Shown here piece by piece: positions 1 through 5,771 of a DNA stretch of 7,428 nucleotides. The stretch is from assembly GCA_002733385.1 (NCBI GenBank), contig NVVO01000039.1, forward strand, positions 6,652-14,079, in the 5' to 3' direction. The notes under the pieces are model-generated. The model was not told where the DNA came from. It saw only the letters and a list, made by a program, of their open reading frames with translations, and did not search any database. The position numbers and the translations under genes were made by a program. Position 1 is the stretch's first letter. The number at the start of each line of letters is the position of its first letter. The DNA is from Robiginitomaculum sp. GTDB taxonomy: Bacteria > Pseudomonadota > Alphaproteobacteria > Caulobacterales > Maricaulaceae.

Positions 1-378
1 ACCCTGTGTAAAAACCCGCTATGCTCTGGCGATAAATTGCTGGCCCACAAAACCACGCGCCGACAATTTATTGAGGGCCAGCTAACGCGGCTCAAAGCGC
101 AAACCGGATGCCAAGAAATTCTATTGTTCAATGAGCAAGATGAATTGTGCGAAGGCAGTTATACAAATGTGTTTGTAGAAAAGAACGGGCAAATGCTGAC
201 ACCAAAACTTTCGTGCGGTCTATTGCCGGGGATATTGCGCAAAACCATGCTGGCAAGCGGTGAAGCAAATGAACAGATTTTATACATTGACGATCTGTTG
301 AACGCAGACGCGCTCTATATTGGTAATTGCGTGCGCGGGCTTATACAGGTCGAACTAACCGACCCTGACAGGCAATAA
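1..378 (+). CDS. pabC: Aminodeoxychorismate lyase domain (class IV aminotransferase fold), 3' end only
   Basis: The frame is open from base 1 to the TAA at 376-378 and gives 125 residues, so the gene begins before the window; the TTG at 37 is not a real start. Visible class IV PLP-enzyme motifs are HKTTRR near the visible start, CEGSYTNVFV (the Glu that contacts the PLP ring nitrogen, followed by the SxTNxF loop), LSCGLLPGILR, and ADALYIGNCVRGL near the end. This set, especially HKTTRR and GNxVRGL, matches 4-amino-4-deoxychorismate lyase, which releases pyruvate to make p-aminobenzoate for folate. In many proteobacteria this domain is fused behind PabB (aminodeoxychorismate synthase component I); whether that holds here lies outside the window. 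The catalytic lysine also lies upstream. A D-amino-acid or branched-chain aminotransferase of the same fold is a less likely alternative. The stop codon abuts the converging alkB stop with no bases between. Confidence 0.8.
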   Translation, partial: TLCKNPLCSGDKLLAHKTTRRQFIEGQLTRLKAQTGCQEILLFNEQDELCEGSYTNVFVEKNGQMLTPKLSCGLLPGILRKTMLASGEANEQILYIDDLLNADALYIGNCVRGLIQVELTDPDRQ

Positions 379-1572
379 TCACTCCGCCGCGACAGCGTCC
401 AAGCGTCCGTATTTACGGGTTAATTTGTCCTTGCGTTTGGGGTCAATATTGACTTTGGTAATATCACCTCCGGCCCATGCCATGACCTTTGGATCCATCA
501 CTTTAAACCAGAGCGGCGGCACGGCTGCCATGGCAAAACAGCCGCCGTAGCCCGTTGGCAAACTCGGCAAGTCAGGGAAATTACGCAAGACCTGATAGGG
601 TCGTTGCGGGTAGGCATGGTGGTCGGAATGGCGCTGCAAATGCAAGAGCGACATATTTGACCACAGATGATTGGTGTTCCAGCTATGGCGCGGTTGGCAC
701 GGCTCATATTTGCCGTTGGCGAGTTTTTGGCGCAACAGTCCGTAATGTTCCACATAATTGGCCTGGGTCAAACCCAGCCAGCCAAACATGTGATGGGGAA
801 TAACAAACCACAGAATATTGGGGCCAAAGATAAAGGCCAGCGCAATTATGATCAAGGTGGTGGCCACATAGACCTGCAAGACTTCGTTATGTATAGACCA
901 GAACCCGTAGCCCTTAGCGGCCAAGCGTTTTTTCTCGTGACCAAGGCCGCGCTTAATAGTGCCGGGTAGTTCACGCATCATGAAGCGGTAAATGCTTTCG
1001 CCCATGCGCGAGCTGGCCGGGTCTTCCGGGGTCGAAACCCAGACATGATGACCCATATTATGCTCAATATTAAAATGGCCATAGCCCATCAGGATATTAC
1101 CTATGCGGGCCGCACCCCGGTCCATCCAATTGCCTTTATGACCAAGCTCATGGGTATAGGCCAACATGCTACCACTGCCAGAGCCGACACCAATGATCAG
1201 GGCCACTACGGCCCACCACGGTAGATTTTGAGTGCCGACAAACCAGACAAAGGTGAAAAACATAATGAAATATATCGGCAAATGCATGTAGACATGCAGC
1301 TTATAATATTTGTCCGCCATCATGGCTGACACCACCTCTTCGGGCGGATTATAATCATCTTCGCCAAATATTTTGTCAATGATCGCCGTGATGAAATAAA
1401 TATAAACCGCCGGGATTAAAGTCACCCACGGATTATTGCCCAAAGCGAAATACAGCCACAGCGTCAGGACATAAACTCCGGTGCCAACAAAGCCGAGCCA
1501 CCAGAGATGTCGCTTTTTATCCACATAAATAACTTCGCTGCCGTCCTCATTCATGCCTGTAAATGTCGCCAT
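379..1572 (-). CDS. alkB: AlkB-type membrane di-iron alkane 1-monooxygenase
   Basis: This 397-residue protein has the full histidine set of the AlkB family: HELGH at 141-145, EHNMGHH at 170-176, NYVEHYGL at 272-279 and LQRHSDHHA at 312-320. The family-typical GEDDYNPPEE follows the second membrane helix (70-79), and TPEDPASSR follows the second box. Hydrophobic segments at about 23-43, 48-68, 93-113, 117-140, 231-250 and 252-268 give the six helices expected of AlkB. Known members hydroxylate the terminal carbon of medium-chain alkanes at the inner membrane, using O2 and electrons from rubredoxin and rubredoxin reductase. Neither partner is in the window, and the C-terminus carries no fused rubredoxin. 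The ATG overlaps the ArsR stop as TAATG, with AAGGGG 7 nt upstream inside the ArsR gene, so translation is probably coupled. The substrate could be something other than an n-alkane, given the carotenoid oxygenase neighbour. Confidence 0.93.
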   Translation of the reverse strand: MATFTGMNEDGSEVIYVDKKRHLWWLGFVGTGVYVLTLWLYFALGNNPWVTLIPAVYIYFITAIIDKIFGEDDYNPPEEVVSAMMADKYYKLHVYMHLPIYFIMFFTFVWFVGTQNLPWWAVVALIIGVGSGSGSMLAYTHELGHKGNWMDRGAARIGNILMGYGHFNIEHNMGHHVWVSTPEDPASSRMGESIYRFMMRELPGTIKRGLGHEKKRLAAKGYGFWSIHNEVLQVYVATTLIIIALAFIFGPNILWFVIPHHMFGWLGLTQANYVEHYGLLRQKLANGKYEPCQPRHSWNTNHLWSNMSLLHLQRHSDHHAYPQRPYQVLRNFPDLPSLPTGYGGCFAMAAVPPLWFKVMDPKVMAWAGGDITKVNIDPKRKDKLTRKYGRLDAVAAE

Positions 1573-1985
1573 TATGCTGCCCCTTTTTTGATTTGGTGTT
1601 TGGTGTCCTGGTGCGTAAACTCTTCAAACGGCTTACACAACTCTGCCATAGGTTTCATTGCGTCTAAAATACTCGCCACCTTTGCCACATTGTGCGGCCC
1701 GTCAATATCGTAAAAAACCCGGCGGCCAATTTTGCGGGTCTGGCAAATACCGGCCCGCTCCAACACGGCCAAATGCCTTGAGATTACCGATCTGTCCTGG
1801 GCCAAACCGCCCGCTATCGTGCCCACATCACAGGCCCCAAGCAGAACCAATTTGCGCATAATCTCAACCCGGGTAGGCTCACAAAGTGCCTTGAAAAACC
1901 GGGTGTCAAACACATCCAGAGCCGCTTCGGCCATAGCCATATATTCGGGTGATAAACTGCGGGTCTCGGTATGCTCATTATCCAT
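1572..1985 (-). CDS. ArsR-family winged-helix transcriptional regulator
   Basis: The protein has 137 residues from the ATG at 1985. It holds a standard ArsR winged helix: RFFKALCEPTRVEIMRKL (29-46), the helix-turn-helix CDVGTIAGGLAQDRSVISRHLAVLERAGI (52-80) and the wing CQTRKIGRRVFYDID (81-95). These proteins are dimeric repressors that leave DNA on binding a metal, an oxidant or a small ligand. Cysteines sit at 35, 52, 81 and 117, but the CxC metal motif of ArsR/SmtB (ELCVCDL type) is absent, so the signal cannot be named. An upstream in-frame ATG at 2021 would add 12 residues, but that stretch is the palindromic AT-rich DNA proposed as operator, so I prefer 1985. Neither start has a good Shine-Dalgarno. 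It overlaps alkB by one base (TAATG) and very likely controls it and itself. ArsR control of alkB is uncommon; AlkS/LuxR, AraC, TetR and GntR types are the usual ones. Confidence 0.9.
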   Translation of the reverse strand: MDNEHTETRSLSPEYMAMAEAALDVFDTRFFKALCEPTRVEIMRKLVLLGACDVGTIAGGLAQDRSVISRHLAVLERAGICQTRKIGRRVFYDIDGPHNVAKVASILDAMKPMAELCKPFEEFTHQDTKHQIKKGAA

Positions 1986-1992
1986 TCGCGTA

Positions 1993-2052
1993 TATATGCA
2001 TACAAATGCACATATAACCATGTTCTATTTTGTCATACTGCTATGCATTTGT
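1993..2052. promoter_or_regulatory. Putative ArsR operator: dyad plus a spaced 9-bp inverted repeat
   Basis: Just upstream of the ArsR start, TATATG (1993-1998) and CATATA (2011-2016) form a perfect inverted repeat around 12 bp, and GCAT/ATGC inside adds a nested imperfect dyad. In addition ACAAATGCA (2002-2010) recurs in inverted orientation as TGCATTTGT (2044-2052), centre to centre 42 bp, about four helical turns. AT-rich 12-2-12-like dyads of this kind are typical ArsR-family operators. The position, between the carotenoid oxygenase stop and the ArsR start and around a candidate promoter, fits autoregulation. Binding by this ArsR is inference. Confidence 0.5.
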
Positions 2053-2055
2053 GAA
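2027..2055 (-). promoter_or_regulatory. Candidate sigma-70-like promoter for arsR-alkB
   Basis: On the minus strand TTCACA (2055-2050, five of six to TTGACA) lies 17 bp before CAAAAT (2032-2027, four of six to TATAAT). Transcription would start near 2020, which would exclude the ATG at 2021 as an ordinary start and leave about 35 nt before the ATG at 1985. The -35 box overlaps one copy of the 9-bp repeat, so a bound repressor would block it. The match is modest and other placements are possible. Confidence 0.3.
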
Positions 2056-2067
2056 TACTTACTGCGC

Positions 2068-3585
2068 TTAAAGTCCCTTCCATGCGCCGTGAAAACCTAA
2101 TGGCAAGGCATAGGGAAGTTCGAATACAGCTTGTGGGCCGTCTTCCAAGCGGGCAGCATTTAAAATGTTGAGCCGCGTGGCTTTGGTCTTGAGGTTCAGA
2201 CTTGTACCGATCAACCAGCCATCATCTTCGCGCACACCACCGGGGCGCGGAATGAATAAATGCTCTTCGACAATGCTGTGCTCGCCGTAATTATGTGCGG
2301 TAATGTTCCCGGTCTTGAGATCATGTTTCAAAATAGACATTTGCCCAACGCCGATTTTGGTCTGATCGCCTACGGTGTAAAGGTAACGGGAGTTTTGGCC
2401 TGTAAAGCGATTGTTAAATTGCGGAAACTCATGGGTGGCCCGCTCGCTTAATATGGACTCTATTTTAGCACTGCCGCCTTTGCGCAACACCACATGAGCT
2501 AGCCTTGCCGGGGTGACGTCAAATATTTCACCGCGCATCAGAGCCTTCGCGCCTTTTTCGACAAAGCTGTTATCGCCCACACAGACACTAAAACGGATAT
2601 CGCCGGATTTATCTTCCCAGGCATTGCCGTAATGGAACTGAAATCCGGGCGGTAAATCGTATTCGCGGCGGTTGTCCAAATTGTCTTTCTCAACCACAAT
2701 GACCCGCTGGTTTTGATTTGGCAGCCATTTGAACATGCCCAAAATTGTATCGGCCTTTTGCGAGACACGAAATGACGGGGCGACAAAAATCAAATGTTTT
2801 TCGGTCATGCAAAAATCATGGATCATGCCGCCCGGCACATTTTTGAGCAAATGCATGCCCGCCAATTTACCCTTTGGAGATATTTTATAAATGATCATGC
2901 GGTTGTTGAAAAAGTCCTGGCCGAAATTCCACACGGTTCCGTCATTTTCAATTTTCGGATGGGCCGAGAACGGCATGCCTTTCAGCTGCGGCGCCCAGGT
3001 TTTAGACCCGATGGTTTCAAGAGTGGTGTCGTCGAGCCTGTAGGCCGAGCCGCCCTCCCATAAAGCCAGTAATTCACCGCCAATCGGGAGGACGCTGGTA
3101 TTGGCGGCATTGACATCATCAGGCCCGGTAATCGGGGCCGGGTTTTCTATTTTTGTGCCGAGGCCCGAGACCAAAAACCGCCCGGCCTTTTCCTCGCGCA
3201 GATATTTTCCAGTGCGCACCATACGGCCCCTGTGGGAGACTTTTCCGCCGTCTAAATTATAGGCATGCACCATGCCGTCGCCGTCAAACCAGTGGTTTAC
3301 CCGTAGCCCGTCCCTTTCGAACAAGGCCGGGCCGTTGCGGTAGAATGTACCGGACAGGCCTTTCGGAATTTTGCCCGACACCAATTTGACCTCCGGTGTT
3401 GATAAATCAGGCGCTAGAGCGCTGCGCCATCCCAGCGTCCACGGATTTTTCTTTGCGGAAGCCGCATAACTGTCAAAGTTTGATGTCTGTGCGAATGCAT
3501 TGACACCGGTGCTTGCCATTGCTGCAACAGCCCCGCTTGCGGCCAATGTTTGTAGTGCTGCTCTTCGTGAAAATTCCGTGCTCAT
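2068..3585 (-). CDS. Carotenoid oxygenase (carotenoid cleavage dioxygenase/lignostilbene dioxygenase family), Tat-exported
   Basis: The product has 505 residues, normal for the family. The four iron-binding histidines are recognisable: SAHP (H209), MIHDF (H256), FHYGNAW (H318) and the C-terminal GFHG (H499). Also present are FYRNGPALFERDG (81-93), VNHWFDGDGMVHA (96-108), HEFPQFN with a likely second-shell Glu (385-391) and IPRPGGVREDDGWL (445-458). Such enzymes use Fe(II) and O2 to split a C=C bond in carotenoids, apocarotenoids or stilbenes; the substrate cannot be read here. The N-terminus SRRAALQTL (6-14), a hydrophobic stretch and AFA before Q33 form a twin-arginine signal peptide, so the enzyme is probably exported folded to the periplasm, which is unusual for a family best known from cytosolic or membrane-associated enzymes. 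The ATG has a perfect AGGAGG 5 nt upstream (3596-3591) that overlaps the TAG stop of the DUF2141 gene, implying tight co-expression. Confidence 0.92.
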   Translation of the reverse strand: MSTEFSRRAALQTLAASGAVAAMASTGVNAFAQTSNFDSYAASAKKNPWTLGWRSALAPDLSTPEVKLVSGKIPKGLSGTFYRNGPALFERDGLRVNHWFDGDGMVHAYNLDGGKVSHRGRMVRTGKYLREEKAGRFLVSGLGTKIENPAPITGPDDVNAANTSVLPIGGELLALWEGGSAYRLDDTTLETIGSKTWAPQLKGMPFSAHPKIENDGTVWNFGQDFFNNRMIIYKISPKGKLAGMHLLKNVPGGMIHDFCMTEKHLIFVAPSFRVSQKADTILGMFKWLPNQNQRVIVVEKDNLDNRREYDLPPGFQFHYGNAWEDKSGDIRFSVCVGDNSFVEKGAKALMRGEIFDVTPARLAHVVLRKGGSAKIESILSERATHEFPQFNNRFTGQNSRYLYTVGDQTKIGVGQMSILKHDLKTGNITAHNYGEHSIVEEHLFIPRPGGVREDDGWLIGTSLNLKTKATRLNILNAARLEDGPQAVFELPYALPLGFHGAWKGL

Positions 3586-3590
3586 ACTCG

Positions 3591-3597
3591 CCTCCTA
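3591..3597 (-). promoter_or_regulatory. Ribosome binding site overlapping the upstream stop codon
   Basis: AGGAGG (minus strand, 3596-3591) is five bases before the carotenoid oxygenase ATG and shares two bases with the TAG stop (3597-3595) of the DUF2141 gene. Ribosomes finishing the first gene stop on the start signal of the second, a layout that favours translational coupling. Confidence 0.8.
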
Positions 3598-4059
3598 ATT
3601 TAGTTTCATGGCGTGGGCAGTTTCGCCACCACTGACCGTAAATTTAGCGTCTTTCCACTTGGCCGGGCCCATTTTACCAACCGCATTGTTTGAAAACGCG
3701 AAAGGCTCTGTCGGCATGCCAAACAAATTAGCGTTCATCTTGCCGTCGCCGTCCACATCATGGAACAGCTTGATAGCATAGTCACCGTCCGGCAAATCAG
3801 AGTATGTAATGATAACCGTATCAGCAACGACATCAACCCGCGCACCGCGCACTGTGCCGCCTTTATTATAACCGTTTGCGCTATTATAAAGCCCTGCCTG
3901 AATATTACCCGTCACGTCTTTAACACCGGTCAGTGTAACTGTGATGTTAGCCGTGCCGTTCACGCCTTCTTTGACATAGTTTTCAGCCGCCAAAGCCGGG
4001 GCGGCACTTGCGGTTACCAGCAACATTGTCATCATTATTTTTTTAAATTCGCGTTTCAT
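3595..4059 (-). CDS. Secreted DUF2141 domain protein
   Basis: From the ATG at 4059 the protein has 154 residues. GGAGAG at 4069-4064 is well placed for this start; an in-frame ATG at 4101 would add 14 residues ahead of the signal peptide and lacks such a site. Residues 1-24 are a Sec signal peptide (MKREFKK basic start, hydrophobic core, ALA before AENYV). The rest is DUF2141: ITVTLTGVKDVTGNIQAGLYNS (39-60), SDLPDGDYAIKLFHDVDGDGKMN (87-109), then FGMPTEPFAFSNNA and GPAKWKDAKF (113-140). The DUF2141 function is unknown. DVDGDG at 101-106 resembles a calcium loop. It is the first gene of the minus-strand cluster and lies 9 bp from the carotenoid oxygenase; both are exported, so a shared role in the periplasm, for instance substrate handling, is plausible but not shown. 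Confidence 0.9.
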   Translation of the reverse strand: MKREFKKIMMTMLLVTASAAPALAAENYVKEGVNGTANITVTLTGVKDVTGNIQAGLYNSANGYNKGGTVRGARVDVVADTVIITYSDLPDGDYAIKLFHDVDGDGKMNANLFGMPTEPFAFSNNAVGKMGPAKWKDAKFTVSGGETAHAMKLN

Positions 4060-4279
4060 TTTACTCTCCAAATTACCGTCCCGACATTGGAACAATTGCA
4101 CAATGACAGAAAATATTTGCAGCGAAACCGTGGATACGCAAACACGCTATTTGGCTTCGTGAACGGGGGCCATGCGCAGTTGACGCCGCGCCAATAACAC
4201 AAAAACCCCCTTGCGAAACGCGAAAAATTGGGCATTGTCATTGGCGGTACGTGAATAACCAAACCACATTAAGGGGAAT
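4060..4279. promoter_or_regulatory. Divergent control region between DUF2141 cluster and LytTR gene
   Basis: This 220-bp gap separates two divergent starts and must hold both promoters. The octamer TGTCATTG occurs once facing each gene: on the plus strand at 4236-4243, 36 bp before the LytTR ATG, and on the minus strand at 4108-4101, 41 bp before the DUF2141 ATG. A weak minus-strand promoter candidate is TTGCGT (4141-4136), 17 bp, AAATAT (4118-4113). On the plus strand TTGTCA (4235-4240) resembles a -35 box but has no convincing -10 partner. No coding potential is evident; open frames across it are short and lack starts with ribosome binding sites. Confidence 0.45.
4271..4278 (+). promoter_or_regulatory. 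Ribosome binding site fixing the LytTR gene start
   Basis: AAGGGGAA ends one base before the ATG at 4280, giving a purine-rich Shine-Dalgarno at short but workable spacing. It supports this ATG over the internal ATGs at residues 9 and 11, which would cut into the first membrane helix. Confidence 0.7.
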
Positions 4280-4993
4280 ATGAACAAAATTATCAAAAAG
4301 CTCATGCCTATGATCACCGTCTGTGCAATTGCCGGTGTTGTCTTGGCGATCATGGCCCCTTATGGCACCCAGGTTTTTTCACCGCTTTACCGGTTTATAT
4401 ACTGGACGGGTCTGAGCTTGGCTGGCGGATTGGGGGCGAGTGTGGTTGATTTGCTCGCTCATATATTTAAGAAAAATCTGGGTAAATGGCAAATAGCCTT
4501 GGCGCAATCCGTAACTTCAACCCTAGCGGTCTTGGCCATCATCCTGATCATGGCCCCAATCACATACGGCTTGCCGAGCGCCAAAGCCATATTCGCGACC
4601 ATGTTTTATATCTGGGTAGTTGCCGCCATCATCACCACCATAGGCGCATTGTTAAACGGCCAAAAGCAAGCCCGCGAAGCCGCCCCAAAACGCGCCGCAC
4701 TTTATGAACGCTTGCCACCAAAACTAAGAAGCGCAGAAATTTATGCCCTAGCCGCCGAAGACCATTATGTCCGGGTGATAACATCCAAGGGCGACGAGCT
4801 TGTTCTCATGCGCCTCTCCGATGCCGTCCGCGAGACCGCCCCCCTCAAAGGCTTATCCCCGCACAGATCATGGTGGGTGGCAGAAGCAGGCGTGGACAAG
4901 ATTAAAAAATCAGAGATAAAACTACGCTCAAGCCAAACCGCCCCGATTAGCAGGACGGGCATGAAGTTGGTGCGGGAAGCAGGCTGGGTTTGA
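4280..4993 (+). CDS. Membrane-anchored LytTR-family DNA-binding regulator
   Basis: The protein has 237 residues in two parts. Residues 1-125 contain about four hydrophobic helices (about 9-28, 35-60, 70-92, 103-124). A charged linker leads to a LytTR DNA-binding domain at about 143-237, seen in RLPPKLRSAEIYALAAEDHYVRVITSKG (144-171), LVLMRLSDAV (174-183), GLSPHRSWWVA (191-201) and the end ISRTGMKLVREAGWV (223-237). AEDHYV and HRSWWV are the clearest signatures. LytTR proteins bind pairs of short direct repeats. Members with an N-terminal helix bundle instead of a response-regulator domain are thought to sense membrane or lipophilic signals, but this is known for few. No phosphorylation receiver and no partner kinase are present. 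It points away from the DUF2141/oxygenase cluster and shares its control region, so it may control that cluster, itself, or both; this is inference from position. Confidence 0.9.
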   Translation: MNKIIKKLMPMITVCAIAGVVLAIMAPYGTQVFSPLYRFIYWTGLSLAGGLGASVVDLLAHIFKKNLGKWQIALAQSVTSTLAVLAIILIMAPITYGLPSAKAIFATMFYIWVVAAIITTIGALLNGQKQAREAAPKRAALYERLPPKLRSAEIYALAAEDHYVRVITSKGDELVLMRLSDAVRETAPLKGLSPHRSWWVAEAGVDKIKKSEIKLRSSQTAPISRTGMKLVREAGWV

Positions 4994-5203
4994 GGTTTTG
5001 GGGAATGATCGTTTGATCTTCATTGCGGGCGACGGGTAATTCATCCTTTTATGTTTCTCAAATTATGCTATACAATATTTGCGCGCCAGTAATTCAACAG
5101 TATCGGTGACAACTTGGGTCGTAAAATCGTCCACCCGTTAACGGTTGAGGGTAACCGTCCGACGCGCAATATGTAACTTCATAAAGTCGATTAGTTGAGA
5201 ATA
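4994..5203. other. Non-coding gap with hairpin upstream of the phosphatase gene
   Basis: This stretch of about 210 bp has no credible gene. It contains a possible -10 box TACAAT (5071-5076) without a convincing -35, which would give a 5' leader of roughly 120 nt. Within that leader ACGGTT (5141-5146) pairs with AACCGT (5153-5158) around a six-base loop, and the overlapping 10-bp palindrome CCGTTAACGG sits at 5135-5144, so two alternative foldings compete. No run of T follows, so it is not a standard terminator. A GATC-GTTT-GATC hairpin (about 5007-5018) follows the LytTR stop but also lacks a T-run. Confidence 0.35.
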
Positions 5204-5689
5204 ATGAAACCATCAATATATGCAGTAAAAACTGGAACTCACGGAAAACTATTTATAATGCCCAAACCTTCAGGCGAATGGTTGGTAGAAGATATTGCGC
5301 ATTATAACACGCACGGAATTACTGATATTATATCTTTACTGCGAGATGATGAAGTTGAAGAGCTTGACCTAAAAAATGAAGTTGAAGTTTGCAACGCGGC
5401 CGGAATTAACTTTAAACGCCTTCCAATACAAGACCGAGGGCTACCCGAAATACTCCACCTAAGGCGTCTTGCAAAGCAAGTGGCAGAACAAATTGATACA
5501 GGAAGATCGGTAGCGGTGCATTGTCGTGCAGGTATTGGTAGGGCTGGATTACTGGTCTGCTGTATATTGCAGGAGTTGGGATTTGGTGCGATCCAAGCCC
5601 TAGCCTATGTTAGTGATGCACGCGGTGTTCGCGTTCCAGACACACCAGAACAAAGAGACTTTATCATAGACTACGGTAAAACCCCCTAA
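5204..5689 (+). CDS. Cysteine phosphatase, dual-specificity/protein tyrosine phosphatase type
   Basis: From the ATG at 5204 the product has 161 residues; a TTG at 5195 would add MRI and cannot be excluded. The P-loop HCRAGIGRAG (106-115) gives the nucleophile Cys107 and phosphate-binding Arg113, and Asp77 in LPIQDRGLPE is the likely general acid at usual spacing. ISLLRDDEVEELDL (43-56) and VRVPDTPEQRDFI (142-154) also fit compact bacterial dual-specificity phosphatases. It has no signal peptide or membrane helix, so it acts in the cytosol; its substrate (phosphotyrosine, phosphoserine/threonine or a non-protein phosphate) is not evident. The Ser/Thr that normally follows the P-loop Arg is Ala114, which may slow release of the phospho-enzyme. 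G+C is about 45% by hand count with frequent ATA and AGA-like codons, below the acetyltransferase next to it, hinting at separate origin. The gene stands alone and converges on the acetyltransferase. Confidence 0.85.
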   Translation: MKPSIYAVKTGTHGKLFIMPKPSGEWLVEDIAHYNTHGITDIISLLRDDEVEELDLKNEVEVCNAAGINFKRLPIQDRGLPEILHLRRLAKQVAEQIDTGRSVAVHCRAGIGRAGLLVCCILQELGFGAIQALAYVSDARGVRVPDTPEQRDFIIDYGKTP

Positions 5690-5771
5690 GACTTTCTCTT
5701 ATTTCAGTTTGGACAGTGAACCCACACCCCCAAACCAGCACTTGCAATCCTCGGTATACTGCATGCTCAGT

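Noticed and set aside
498..969. Several open frames on both strands inside alkB.
   Set aside because: All lie in other frames of the well-supported alkB coding region and show no domain motifs.
1570..1592. A run of six A before GGGG at the ArsR end, where a -1 ribosomal slip would enter the alkB frame and make an ArsR-AlkB fusion.
   Set aside because: The frame is C AAA AAA, not a true X XXY YYZ slippery heptamer, and the AAGGGG is explained as the alkB ribosome binding site with a normal TAATG overlap.
1986..2021. A 12-residue N-terminal extension of the ArsR protein from the ATG at 2021.
   Set aside because: No ribosome binding site, residues unlike the family, and the stretch coincides with palindromic AT-rich control DNA.
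4060..4101. An upstream start for the DUF2141 gene at 4101.
   Set aside because: It would put 14 unrelated residues ahead of a good signal peptide, and the GGAGAG site fits the ATG at 4059.
5000..5030. GATC-GTTT-GATC hairpin as a terminator of the LytTR gene.
   Set aside because: The stem is only four pairs, interrupted beyond that, and no T-run follows.
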